From the NCBI GenBank assembly GCA_041394705.1, contig JAWKHS010000008.1:186001-250000 (forward strand): 64,000 bases of DNA, in the 5' to 3' direction. A program made the position numbers and the translations under genes. The stretch comes from Vicinamibacterales bacterium (GTDB lineage: Bacteria; Acidobacteriota; Vicinamibacteria; Vicinamibacterales; UBA2999). This document shows, piece after piece, positions 45,358 to 54,135 of this stretch (the stretch's first letter is position 1; each line of letters starts with the position of its first letter). The notes beneath the pieces are model-generated. The model saw nothing but the letters and a program-made list of their open reading frames with translations, was not told where the DNA came from and did not search any database.

Positions 45358-48267
45358 ATGGACATGAGGCGTGTCGTTCTCGCTTGGGCGCTGGTCCTGT
45401 CGGTCGGCGTGCCAATAGCGGCCGGTCAGAGCTATTCGGACCTCAGGGGACGCGTAGTGGACGAACAGGGATCCGTCATGCCTGGCGTCACCATCGTCGT
45501 TCGCAATCAGGACTCGGGGCAGTTCCGCGAGGTCGTCAGCGCCGGCGACGGTTCCTACCTGATCACGTCGTTGACTCCTGGCGTCTACGAAGTCTCGGCC
45601 GAACTGCCCGGTTTCAAGCGCTTCGTCCGCCGCGACGTGAGGCTGGCGGTCGGCGAGGCCCAGACCATCGTCGTCCGGCTCGAGGTCGGAGCGCTCGAGG
45701 AAACGATCACGGTCACCGGCCAGTCGCCGCTCGTCGACCTGACCTCGAAGACGGTCGGCGGCAACGTGGCCTCCGAGGAACTGCTCGACACACCCGTCGG
45801 GAACCGGAACACCATGTCGTACATGCAGCTGCTGCCCGGCGTCGTGGCGTCCGAGTCGACGTCCTGGGGCGCCGATTCGGTCAGCATCAACGGCCAGCCG
45901 TTCACGAACACCCAGTTCGCGCTCGACGGCGGCTTCAACAACGACATGTGGAACGGGGGATCGGGCGGCGCGCAGGTGCGGACGCCGATCGAATCGATCG
46001 CGGAGCTGCAGGTCCAGACCAGCCAGTACGACGCGGAAATGGGATGGGGCACGGGCGGCGTGCTCAATGCCATCTCGAAACAGGGCACGAACCGCGTGCG
46101 GGGAAGCGCCTTCTTCTTCGACACCGAGTCCGAGTTCAGGACGAACGAGTTCTTCAGCAAGCAGTTGGGGCTCGAGAAGCCGGACGAAACCAGCCAGCGG
46201 CAGTGGGGTGGTTCGCTGGGCGGCCCCATCGTGCGCAACAAGGCGCATTTCTTCGTCAACGTGGAGCGGGTCACGCAGGATCGCCCGGTCACGATCAACA
46301 TCGCGTCGCGGCCGGAGTTCAACGAGAACGTCATCTGGAAGGATCGCATCTGGAATTCGCTCGTCCGGATCGATCACCAGATCAACGCCAACAACACCTG
46401 GGCGCTGCGCTGGCTCCAGGAGTGGTCACCCCAATCGGATCAGCTCACGACCACGACCCGCACCGCCGCCACGCGCGAGAAGGAGACCGACGTCGACAAG
46501 ACGTTCGCCTGGTCGTTCAACTCGGTGTTCGGCGGCACGAGGGTGAACACCATCCGCCTGTCCTTCACGGAGGAGAACGTGTTCTTCGGCAACACGCAGC
46601 TCTTCGAGAACGGGGAGAACCAGGCCGCGCTCGAGCCCACGTTGAGCCACCTGACGTTCCTCGACCAGCAGAGCACGCGGGCCAGCCGACGGCTGGATCG
46701 GACCTTTGGCTTCGACGACACCTTCGCCTGGTTCGTGCCGAACAAGGCCGGCGACCACGACCTGAAGTTCGGCCTGCAGTACGTCTACGCCCCGCTGCGG
46801 TTCGAGGACCAGGGCAACATGAACGGCACGTTCACCATCAACAGCGACCTGGACTTCGATCCGGGCAATCCGCGCACGTATCCGGAGCGGTTGCAGATCC
46901 GCGTGCCGGGCTCGGTCAACTTCCTGATCCCGGGGCAGTTCATCGGCCTGTTCTTCCAGGACAAGTGGAAGGTGAACTCGCGAACGACCCTGAACCTGGG
47001 CCTGCGGTACGACCTGGAGATCATCAACGTCAACGAGCGCGACAATCCCTTCTTCGCCAATCCCAACGACAATCCGATCGACAAGAACAACATCTCACCC
47101 CGCGTGGGCGTGACCTATGCGCTCGACGGAGAGGGGCGGTCGGTGCTCCGCGGCGGCATCGGGCTCTTCTACCAGAAGACGCCCTTCGGTCCCCTGGGCA
47201 ACTTCATGTCCAACGGCGTGATCGCCAACTCGTTCCAGGTGCTGTTCCCGGCGAACGGCGTCGACCGTGGGCCCTCGCAAGGGCAGTTCCCGACGGATCC
47301 GTTCCTGGCCAACGGGCCGTTCGTGGATCGCGGCCTGCTCAACCAGTTGTTCCCGTTGGGGGCGGTGGCCCGCAACACGGGCGACGTGTTCCTCGACAAT
47401 CCGGACCGCAAGAGCGCGTACGCGCGCCAGTACACGGTGGGCTACGAGCGGCAGCTGTTCGGTGACATCGCCGTGACCGTCGACTACGTGCGCTCGGAGA
47501 ACCGCGACCAGCTGCTGCGGAAGAACCTGAACCCGCCCACGCGCACCAGCACGGGCCGCACTGCGCCGGTCACACGTCCGGATCCGAATTTCGTGCAGAA
47601 CGTGTGGCAGCCGGTCAACGCCGGCTCGTACGACTACAACGCGTTGCAGGTGCAGCTCAACAAACGGTTCAACCGCGGCTACAGCTACCGCGTCTCCTAC
47701 ACGCTCTCTCGCGCGCGCGGCAACATGGACGGGGTGGTCGCGGCGATCATCCCCACGCAGGTCGGCGACGACCTGAACCTCGACGCGAACTACGGACCGA
47801 CGGACAACGACCGCCCGCACATCCTGTCGATCAACGGGACGGCGAACGTCCCGGGCGTGCGGGGCCTCAGCCTGAGCCCGGTCATACGCTACATGAGCGG
47901 CCTGCCGTTCTCGCTGACCAGCTCGTCGTTCGACCTGAACCGGAACGGCCGGACCGACGACGAATACCTCCCGGCGGGCTCCTACAGCGGCGCGGGGGCG
48001 AACCCGATCACGGTGAAGAGCAGGGGCGGCTCGAACGGGGCCCGGGGCCCTGACTTCTTCGAGATCGATCTGCGGCTCGCCTACGCGCTTCCGATGCCGG
48101 GCGGCAGCCGCCTGCAGCTGGTGGGAGAAGTCTTCAATCTCACGGATCGGGTCAACTTCAACAACCCGTCCGGCGATCAGCGCTTGTCCACCTTCCTCGA
48201 TCTCCGGACGTTGCGCCAGGGCAACACGTCCAGGAGAGGGCAGATCAGCGTCCGGTACTCGTTCTGA
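45358..48267 (+). CDS. Oar-like TonB-dependent receptor with carboxypeptidase-regulatory domain
   Basis: 969 aa. The signal peptide (about residues 1-23) is followed by a CarboxypepD-reg domain (YSDLRGRVVDEQGSVMPGVTIV ... ITSLTPGVYEV). The plug domain follows (ITVTGQSPLVDLTSKTVGG, then NGQPFTNTQFALDGG). The remaining 700 residues form an outer-membrane barrel with ELQVQTSQYDAEMGWGTGG as a landmark. The terminal VRYSF fits the BAM signal. This architecture is the Oar-like receptor class, strongly expanded in Acidobacteriota and used for uptake of glycans or other large ligands. I chose ATG 45358 just before the leader; a second ATG is at 45364. Confidence 0.92.
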   Translation: MDMRRVVLAWALVLSVGVPIAAGQSYSDLRGRVVDEQGSVMPGVTIVVRNQDSGQFREVVSAGDGSYLITSLTPGVYEVSAELPGFKRFVRRDVRLAVGEAQTIVVRLEVGALEETITVTGQSPLVDLTSKTVGGNVASEELLDTPVGNRNTMSYMQLLPGVVASESTSWGADSVSINGQPFTNTQFALDGGFNNDMWNGGSGGAQVRTPIESIAELQVQTSQYDAEMGWGTGGVLNAISKQGTNRVRGSAFFFDTESEFRTNEFFSKQLGLEKPDETSQRQWGGSLGGPIVRNKAHFFVNVERVTQDRPVTINIASRPEFNENVIWKDRIWNSLVRIDHQINANNTWALRWLQEWSPQSDQLTTTTRTAATREKETDVDKTFAWSFNSVFGGTRVNTIRLSFTEENVFFGNTQLFENGENQAALEPTLSHLTFLDQQSTRASRRLDRTFGFDDTFAWFVPNKAGDHDLKFGLQYVYAPLRFEDQGNMNGTFTINSDLDFDPGNPRTYPERLQIRVPGSVNFLIPGQFIGLFFQDKWKVNSRTTLNLGLRYDLEIINVNERDNPFFANPNDNPIDKNNISPRVGVTYALDGEGRSVLRGGIGLFYQKTPFGPLGNFMSNGVIANSFQVLFPANGVDRGPSQGQFPTDPFLANGPFVDRGLLNQLFPLGAVARNTGDVFLDNPDRKSAYARQYTVGYERQLFGDIAVTVDYVRSENRDQLLRKNLNPPTRTSTGRTAPVTRPDPNFVQNVWQPVNAGSYDYNALQVQLNKRFNRGYSYRVSYTLSRARGNMDGVVAAIIPTQVGDDLNLDANYGPTDNDRPHILSINGTANVPGVRGLSLSPVIRYMSGLPFSLTSSSFDLNRNGRTDDEYLPAGSYSGAGANPITVKSRGGSNGARGPDFFEIDLRLAYALPMPGGSRLQLVGEVFNLTDRVNFNNPSGDQRLSTFLDLRTLRQGNTSRRGQISVRYSF

Positions 48268-48270
48268 GAT

Positions 48271-48299
48271 GGCACGACCCGTCGTCAACGGGTCGTGCC
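48271..48299 (+). terminator. Perfect hairpin terminator of the Oar-like gene
   Basis: GGCACGACCCGT, loop CGTCA, ACGGGTCGTGCC: a perfect 12-bp stem beginning 4 nt after the stop codon. No T-tract follows. Its length and position make it the strongest terminator candidate in the window. Confidence 0.65.
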
Positions 48300-48338
48300 G
48301 AGGACGGGCCGGCGAGTTCTCCGCCGGCCCGGGCGGCC

Positions 48339-48364
48339 GTCGGCCGGCAGGTCAGCCGGCCGAC
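48339..48364 (-). terminator. Hairpin at the 3' end of the SLC13/ArsB-like gene
   Basis: GTCGGCCGGC, loop AGGTCA, GCCGGCCGAC: a perfect 10-bp stem. The loop contains the stop codon of the leftward transporter gene (48352-48354), so the stem includes its last codons. Confidence 0.45.
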
Positions 48365-49674
48365 GCCGTGACCAGCGCGGCGCCGATGCCCACGGCGAGG
48401 ATCACGGCGAAGCCCAGGAGGCCGACGGGCACGAAGGACGCGAACGAGAACTCGAGGCGGCGGCCCTCTGCGTCGGTGAGGCCGGCCCGATCGACCATGC
48501 TCTGCGCGAGCGGACCCGACGTGGCCGCCGTGAGGAAGAGCGAACTGCCGGCGCAGACCCCGAAGGCCAGGCCGAGGTACACGGCCGCGGGCCCGATCGC
48601 GGCGGCCAGCGGCGTGGCCACTTCGAGCATCGCCGCCATGCTGGGTCCGGCCGAGAACATGCCGGTGGAGACGCCGGCCACGGCCACGAACAGCGCCAGG
48701 CGGACGGGCAGCGGCCACGGCAGATCCGCGAGCGCGCGCGCCAGGTAGCCGAAGAGGCCGGTCTCCCGCACCGCGCCGACCATCACCAGCAGCCCGAACA
48801 GGAAGAGCGTGGCGTCGAGATCCACGCCCTGCAGGACCGCGTCCCGCCCACGTCGCCCCAGCGTCAGCACCAGGAGGCCGGCGCCCAGCCAGGCCACCAG
48901 GTGCACGGGCACCCCGGACGACGCAGGCAGGAGGACCCACGCCGTGAGCATGCCGGCGAGCGCGAGCACGCCCGGCACGAGCACACGGGGCTGGATGCGG
49001 ATGCGCGCGTGCAGACCCTCGACGACGGCCACCGTCACCCGGCGCCGGAGCGGATCGACGGGCACGTCCTTCGAGGGCCGCACGGCCAGCATCACGAGCC
49101 CCACGAACAGCACGAGTCCGACGACGGCCGTGGGCAGCGCGAGGCGCAGGTAGCCGTTGAAGTCCATGGCGCCGGCGCCCAGGAGCAGGACGGCCGGGAA
49201 GTCGCCGATGGGCGTGGCGGCGCCGCCGAGATTGCAGGCCACCAGGAGCGAGCCCATCGTCCAGCGGAGGTGCCGGGGCGTCGTCCCGGCGAGCTGCAGG
49301 ATGGCGAGCACGACCGGCAGGACGAGCACGAGGGCCGTGATGTTGTTCACGAGGCCGCTCACGACGAACATCGACGCCGCGACGACCGGCACGAGCCACG
49401 TGGGCGAGGCGCCGATGAGCCGGGTGACCCGGACGGCCAGGCGCGTGAACACGTGCGACTCCGCCAGCACGCGCGACACGACACCCAGCGACGCCAGGAT
49501 GATCAGCACGTCCCACTGCAGGTTCGCGAGGACGTCCCGCGGGTGCCCACCGCCGAGGCCCAGCGCCAGGAGCGCGAAGGCGGCGCCCGCCAGCACGATT
49601 TGCAGACGCTGGGCGGGCAGCCGCGCCTGCGCCAGGATGGCGGCGACGAAGATCGCGAGCGGCAGCGCCCTCAC
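48352..49674 (-). CDS. SLC13/ArsB/NhaD-like membrane transporter
   Basis: 440 aa, about 11-12 transmembrane helices. Two re-entrant-type blocks are typical of the ion-transporter superfamily: SGLVNNITALVLVLPV and NLGGAATPIGDFPAVLLLG in the first half, with FSAGPSMAAMLEVATPL and CAGSSLFLTAATSGPLAQ in the second. Relatives move arsenite, sodium/protons or dicarboxylates. The sequence does not decide among them. It is the third gene of a tight unit: GTG 49674 overlaps the upstream stop as GTGA. The upstream gene products are an unknown protein and a His-rich protein. Confidence 0.85.
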   Translation of the reverse strand: MRALPLAIFVAAILAQARLPAQRLQIVLAGAAFALLALGLGGGHPRDVLANLQWDVLIILASLGVVSRVLAESHVFTRLAVRVTRLIGASPTWLVPVVAASMFVVSGLVNNITALVLVLPVVLAILQLAGTTPRHLRWTMGSLLVACNLGGAATPIGDFPAVLLLGAGAMDFNGYLRLALPTAVVGLVLFVGLVMLAVRPSKDVPVDPLRRRVTVAVVEGLHARIRIQPRVLVPGVLALAGMLTAWVLLPASSGVPVHLVAWLGAGLLVLTLGRRGRDAVLQGVDLDATLFLFGLLVMVGAVRETGLFGYLARALADLPWPLPVRLALFVAVAGVSTGMFSAGPSMAAMLEVATPLAAAIGPAAVYLGLAFGVCAGSSLFLTAATSGPLAQSMVDRAGLTDAEGRRLEFSFASFVPVGLLGFAVILAVGIGAALVTASAG

Positions 49675-50324
49675 CCGGCCTCCACGAGGTCGGTGAAGTC
49701 GGCCGTCTCGGTCTCGCCGAGCCAGCGCGGGTACGAGGCCATGCGCCCGCCCAGGAGGTCCACGCCGACGAGCCGCCTGAAGAGGAGCCGCACGTCGGCG
49801 CTGTGCACGCGCAGCCAGATCGGGGCGACGACGGCGCGGAAGCGATCGGCGCCGTAGACCCAGGTGAGGAGGCCGCTGCGGCCGCCCGCCGACTGCTGGA
49901 AGGCCCCGACGTCGGTGAGCCGCACCCGCGGCGCCCAGCTCGCGGCCACGCGGGCCGGATCGACGGGGAACGTCTGGTCGAAGAGCGCGGCGACCTCCAC
50001 CGAGGCCGGAAGGCGGTCCACGATCGGGCCGAGGAGATCCGCCTCCACGCCGACGACGACCAGCCGCTTGAGGTCGCGGCAGCGCTCCACCACGGCCTCG
50101 ATCGCGGGGACCGGCAGCGGCGCCTCCCGCTGGAGCACGCGCCGCACCGCGTCGTCCACCACCGGGTAGGCGTCCCCCAGGTCGTCGTCGAGGGCGCGGA
50201 CGGCCCCGGCGCCGCCGGCGTCCCACGCCGCGTTCACGAAGAGGCGCGAGGCCGACCAGAGGCCGAGCTCGCCGGCGCAGACCCGGAACGCCGGCTCCAG
50301 GCCGGCCAGCGGCGCCGCGCTCAT
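49671..50324 (-). CDS. Uncharacterised protein in the His-rich/transporter unit
   Basis: 217 aa, not recognised. It has no signal peptide or membrane segment and is rich in Val, Leu, Arg and Asp. The middle (ERCRDLKRLVVVGVEADLLG) reads like a Rossmann-type strand-turn-helix. The C-terminal part contains LLTWVYGADRFRAVVAPIWLRVH. It is placed between the His-rich protein and the transporter with ATGA and GTGA overlaps, so it is expected to act with them. It could be a regulatory or chaperone partner. Confidence 0.7.
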   Translation of the reverse strand: MSAAPLAGLEPAFRVCAGELGLWSASRLFVNAAWDAGGAGAVRALDDDLGDAYPVVDDAVRRVLQREAPLPVPAIEAVVERCRDLKRLVVVGVEADLLGPIVDRLPASVEVAALFDQTFPVDPARVAASWAPRVRLTDVGAFQQSAGGRSGLLTWVYGADRFRAVVAPIWLRVHSADVRLLFRRLVGVDLLGGRMASYPRWLGETETADFTDLVEAG

Positions 50325-50824
50325 CGACGGAGGAGCGCGTCGATGAGCAGCAGCATCGCCGCATTCGCCAGCGCGTGCTGCGGCGGGCCGTCGGTGAGGC
50401 AGTCCACCATCGCGTCCACCGCGCGCTCGTCCTTGCCGCCGAGGCGCTCGAGCGGCGCCAGCGGCAGGCGCAGGGGATACGCGCCGTCGTCCTCCTCGTC
50501 GTCCTCGTGACGGCGCAGGTGCGGCGGCAGCCGCATCGGCACGCGCGCCTGCGGCCCCGGCGCCGGTCCGAGCCGCTGCCCCGCCGCCAGCTCGCCGAGC
50601 AGCGACAGGAGGATCCAGTTCACGCCCCGATGGTGGGCCGGTCCCTCGTCGAGCAGGCAGCGCAGCACGAAGGCCCGGTCGTCGTCGTCGGGCAGCCAGG
50701 GCTGAAGCAGCCGGTCGATGCGCTCGCGATCGACGAACCGATCGAGCGTGCGTTCGCGCGCGTGGTGGCCGTGCCGGTGGTGGTGCGGGGGCGGAGGCGG
50801 GTGCCGATGGTGGTGCGGAGGCAT
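50321..50824 (-). CDS. Histidine-rich small protein, probable metal binder
   Basis: 167 aa, not recognised as a family. Residues 4-21 are almost only His and Pro with Arg (HHHRHPPPPPHHHRHGHH). An acidic patch (DDDD near 46, then EDDEEDDG near 107) and a Leu-rich C-terminal helix follow. There are two Cys. His/Pro-rich heads of this kind occur in nickel and zinc chaperones or storage proteins, which suggests metal binding, an inference. It is the first gene of the unit with the SLC13/ArsB-like carrier; its stop overlaps the next start as ATGA. Confidence 0.7.
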   Translation of the reverse strand: MPPHHHRHPPPPPHHHRHGHHARERTLDRFVDRERIDRLLQPWLPDDDDRAFVLRCLLDEGPAHHRGVNWILLSLLGELAAGQRLGPAPGPQARVPMRLPPHLRRHEDDEEDDGAYPLRLPLAPLERLGGKDERAVDAMVDCLTDGPPQHALANAAMLLLIDALLRR

Positions 50825-50923
50825 CGAGCGGTCCCGACAGCCTACCCCAGGAGTGCCGGACGGGGCGACGAGCGCGGGCGGGATCCGCGCCGTGGCGCGC
50901 GGAGACGCGAACGCCGCCGGCGG

Positions 50924-52405
50924 CTACGAGGCCGGCTGCGGCCGATCGGGCGCCAGGTGCGCGGCCGGCGCCGCGGCCGTCCGGGGCGACGCCGCGACGC
51001 ACACGAGCACGTTGATGGCCCACCCGATGGTGCCGTCGTGCACGCCGAAGGGCCGCGACACTCCAGCGAGTGGCAGCGCGAACGCCACGACCAGGCCGGC
51101 GACGAGGCCGGCCAGCGCGGCCCGCCCCGTCACGCGCGCGCTGGCCAGGCCGAGCACGAAGAGCGGCGACACCTGCACCAGGAGCTCCATCTTCAGCTCG
51201 GTCAGGCCCCACAGGCTGATGCGGGGCACGAGCGCGAGCGTCACGAGCGTGACGACGATCGCCCACGAGACCCGCTTCCCCACCCGGGTCAGCGTCGCTT
51301 CGGGCGCACCGCGCAGCCACGTGCGCCCCGCGACGTCCTTGGCCACGATGGACGACAGCGTGAGGAGCACCGAGTCCGCCGTGGACATGATGGCGGCCAC
51401 GGCCGCCAGCATCACGGCCATCGCCGACAGCGCCAGCCACGTGGACTGCCCGGCCCACCGGGCGAGCATCATCGGCATCACCTGATCGGCGGCCAGGCCG
51501 CTCACGCCGTCGAGATCCCGCAGGCTCAGGATGCCGATGAGGAAGATCGGCGTCATGGTGAAGAGCGGCATGACCACCATCACCGTGAGGCCGCGCTTCA
51601 GGACGGCGGTCGATCGGGCGGCGTAGATCCGCTGCATCGCCTGGGGGTACACGGCGCCCGACATGCCGATGAGGAGCAGGGTGCTCAGCCAGGTGATGGA
51701 CGTCTGCCATCCCGGCACCGCGGCCTTCTCGGGTGCGTGGGCGATCACCCACCTCGTCACGTCGGCCAGGTGCGCCGGCGTCGGCACGACCGTGAAGAGG
51801 ATGCCGCCGAGGCCCGCCAGCATCAGCAGGCCCTGGGCGGTGTCGGTCCAGGCGACCGCGCGCATGCCGCCCAGCGTCTCGTAGACCAGGATGACGGCCG
51901 TCAGGCCGACGACGCCGACCCAGTACGGCACCGCATTGCCGGAGAGCCCCGCCACCACGTGGCCCATCGCCATGAGCTGGGCGAGCAGGTAGTTCGCGAT
52001 GGCGAGGACGAAGACGCCGTTGGCCGCGAGCGTGAGGGGACGGTAGTCGTAGCGGCGGTCGATCCAGTCGCCGGGCGTGACGAGCGACCAGCGGCGCGCC
52101 GCGCGGTGGAGGTCGGGCGCGATGAGCAGGTAGGCCACGATGATGGCCGTCATGAAGCCCACGCTCATGACCCACGCGAAGCCGATCCGGTGCGCCTCTC
52201 CCGGGTAGCCGAGGAACGAGTTGCCGCTGTACTGTGTGGCGTAGAGCGTGGCGAAGAGCACGAACGGGCCCAGATCGCGGCCCGCCAGGTAGAAATCGCT
52301 CATCGACTCGTCGCGCCGGGCGCGCCGGGCGACGACGCCGACGCCGAGCAGCACGGCGAGGTAGCCAAGGATGGCGACGAGCGGCCAGGGCCCGAGGCCG
52401 TTCAC
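50924..52405 (-). CDS. Sodium:solute symporter (SSS family)
   Basis: 493 aa with about 13 transmembrane helices. SSS landmarks include SDFYLAGRDLGPFVLF, ATQYSGNSFLGYPGEAHRIG, the ETLGGMRAVAWTDTAQG block and STADSVLLTLSSIVAKD. It should couple inward sodium flow to uptake of a small organic solute such as an organic acid or amino acid. GTG 52405 overlaps the DUF3311 stop as GTGA, and such a small partner gene is the usual context of this subfamily. Confidence 0.92.
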   Translation of the reverse strand: MNGLGPWPLVAILGYLAVLLGVGVVARRARRDESMSDFYLAGRDLGPFVLFATLYATQYSGNSFLGYPGEAHRIGFAWVMSVGFMTAIIVAYLLIAPDLHRAARRWSLVTPGDWIDRRYDYRPLTLAANGVFVLAIANYLLAQLMAMGHVVAGLSGNAVPYWVGVVGLTAVILVYETLGGMRAVAWTDTAQGLLMLAGLGGILFTVVPTPAHLADVTRWVIAHAPEKAAVPGWQTSITWLSTLLLIGMSGAVYPQAMQRIYAARSTAVLKRGLTVMVVMPLFTMTPIFLIGILSLRDLDGVSGLAADQVMPMMLARWAGQSTWLALSAMAVMLAAVAAIMSTADSVLLTLSSIVAKDVAGRTWLRGAPEATLTRVGKRVSWAIVVTLVTLALVPRISLWGLTELKMELLVQVSPLFVLGLASARVTGRAALAGLVAGLVVAFALPLAGVSRPFGVHDGTIGWAINVLVCVAASPRTAAAPAAHLAPDRPQPAS

Positions 52406-52656
52406 CGTTCCCCCTCCCCAGCGTCGTCGTCGCCCTCGTCGAGCCAGTAGCGGCGGACGACCAGGATCGTGAACGCCGACACGCCCGCCATGGCGACGAG
52501 CGACAGCACCACCCAGTGAGGCAGGCCGAACCACAGCCGCACGGGGCCCGCGGGCACGTACCACGGCACCGAGGCCGCGAAGAGCACGAGGTACACGGCC
52601 CACACCCAGCGCGGCAGGCCGGAAGGGGACGACGGCGGCGGCGAATGCAGGCGCAC
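52402..52656 (-). CDS. DUF3311-like small membrane partner of the symporter
   Basis: About 84 aa from GTG 52656. Two transmembrane helices (WAVYLVLFAASVPWYVP, then WVVLSLVAMAGVSAFTILVV) are followed by an acidic tail. Length and motif (PRWVW...PWYVPAGPVRLWFGLPHWV) match DUF3311 proteins that precede SSS symporters and are thought to assist them. An ATG at 52758 would add 34 residues of disordered sequence running up to the divergent trkA gene; I judge it less likely. Confidence 0.75.
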   Translation of the reverse strand: MRLHSPPPSSPSGLPRWVWAVYLVLFAASVPWYVPAGPVRLWFGLPHWVVLSLVAMAGVSAFTILVVRRYWLDEGDDDAGEGER

Positions 52657-52778
52657 GGAAGGCTCGACACCGGCGCACGGGCCGGGGGTGGCGGCGACGT
52701 TGCCACCGGCTCGGGGCGGTGTCAAGGCCGAGGTGGCCTCGGCCGGCCGCAGCCGCATGCTACGCTGCCGGCGGTTCC

Positions 52779-54122
52779 ATGCGCGTCGTCATCGTCGGCG
52801 GAGGGCAGATCGGCTCCTCGCTCGCCCGGGCCCTCGCGGCCAGTCACGAAGTGGTCATCATCGACCACGACCGCAGCGTCGGCGACGCCGTCCAGTCGCT
52901 CGACGTCGAGTTCCTGCTGGGCAGCGGCACCAATGCCGAGGTGCTGGAAGGCGCCGGCATCGACCGCGCGGACGTCTTCGTCGCCGCCACGGGACTGGAC
53001 GAGGTGAACATCGTCGCGTGCGCGCAGGCCAACCGGCTCGGCACGCCCGAGACCATCTGCCTGGTGTCGCGGGCGGATTTCCTGGGCGCGCAGGGCGACG
53101 TTGGCGGCCTGGGCGCGTTCGGCATCGACCGCGTCGTGTGGCCGGAGGCCCAGCTGGCGGCCGACATCGAGCGCATCGTCACCGCCCCGGGCGCCATCGA
53201 CGCCGAGGTGTTCGCGGGCGGCGTGGTCCGGCTGCTGGAGTACCGCCTGGACCAGGGCTCGCCGCTCGCGGGCAGGACGCTGGGCACCCTGCACCTCCCG
53301 CACGGCTCGCTCGTCGTGGCCGTGAAGCGCGGCGGCCGCATCTTCGTGCCGCGCGGCACGACCGAGCTCGCGGCCGGCGACAAGGTGATCGTGATGGGCA
53401 CGCCGGATGCCATGCACGCCGTCGAGACGCTGGTCTCGCCGACCCGCGCGGGCGGGCGGCTGCAGGTGACCATCATCGGCGGCGGCGACGTGGGTCTCCA
53501 GCTCGCCGAGCGCCTCGAGCAGACGCCGTCGGTGGAGGTCCGGGTCCTCGAGCGCGGCGCCGAACGGGGCGCGATCCTGGCGGCGCGGCTGTCGCGGACC
53601 CTGGTGCTGAACGGCGACGGCACCGACCTCGAGTTCCTGGAGTCCGAGAACGTCGGCCGGAGCGACGTCCTGGTGTCGGTCATCGACAACGACGAGCGCA
53701 ACCTGCTGGCCTCGCTCCTGGCGCGGCAACTCGGCGTGCCGAAGGTGATCACGCGCGTGGGCCGGCCCGCCAACCTGCGGCTCTTCGAGCGGGTCGGCAT
53801 CGACGTGGCCATCTCCGCCCGGGGCGCCGCCGTGGACTCGATCCTCCATCAGATCACGGGCGGGCCGACCAGCCTGCTGGCCGTGGTCGAGCACGGGGAG
53901 GCCCACGTGTTCGAGCTCACCGTCGCGCCGACCTTCACGGCCCGCGCGCTGAAGCACATGGGCAGTTCCCAGGACGCCATCGTGGCGGCCATCCTCCGCG
54001 ACGGCACGGCCATCGTCCCGCGCGGCGACGACCAGGTGCTGGCGGGCGACCGCCTGCTCATCTTCTGCACCCAGGAAGCCGCCGACCGGGTGCGCGACTA
54101 CTTCACGCGCGAGATGCGCTGA
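52779..54122 (+). CDS. trkA: Trk potassium-uptake regulatory protein TrkA
   Basis: 447 aa peripheral protein made of two tandem RCK units. Each has an NAD-binding Rossmann start: RVVIVGGGQIGSSLARAL at residue 2 and VTIIGGGDVGLQLAERL near 230. Each is followed by a TrkA-C domain (LVVAVKRGGRIFVPRGTTEL, then DAIVAAILRDGTAIVPRGDD). It gates the TrkH channel in response to NADH/ATP. ATG 52779 gives the typical MRVVIVGGG start. trkH follows 13 nt later. Confidence 0.93.
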   Translation: MRVVIVGGGQIGSSLARALAASHEVVIIDHDRSVGDAVQSLDVEFLLGSGTNAEVLEGAGIDRADVFVAATGLDEVNIVACAQANRLGTPETICLVSRADFLGAQGDVGGLGAFGIDRVVWPEAQLAADIERIVTAPGAIDAEVFAGGVVRLLEYRLDQGSPLAGRTLGTLHLPHGSLVVAVKRGGRIFVPRGTTELAAGDKVIVMGTPDAMHAVETLVSPTRAGGRLQVTIIGGGDVGLQLAERLEQTPSVEVRVLERGAERGAILAARLSRTLVLNGDGTDLEFLESENVGRSDVLVSVIDNDERNLLASLLARQLGVPKVITRVGRPANLRLFERVGIDVAISARGAAVDSILHQITGGPTSLLAVVEHGEAHVFELTVAPTFTARALKHMGSSQDAIVAAILRDGTAIVPRGDDQVLAGDRLLIFCTQEAADRVRDYFTREMR

Positions 54123-54135
54123 GCGGCCCCGGCTG

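Noticed and set aside
49671..52706. One 1011-codon leftward frame that could be read as a single large protein
   Set aside because: Only its last 217 codons (from ATG 50324) look like protein; the rest is out of frame with the symporter and the His-rich gene.
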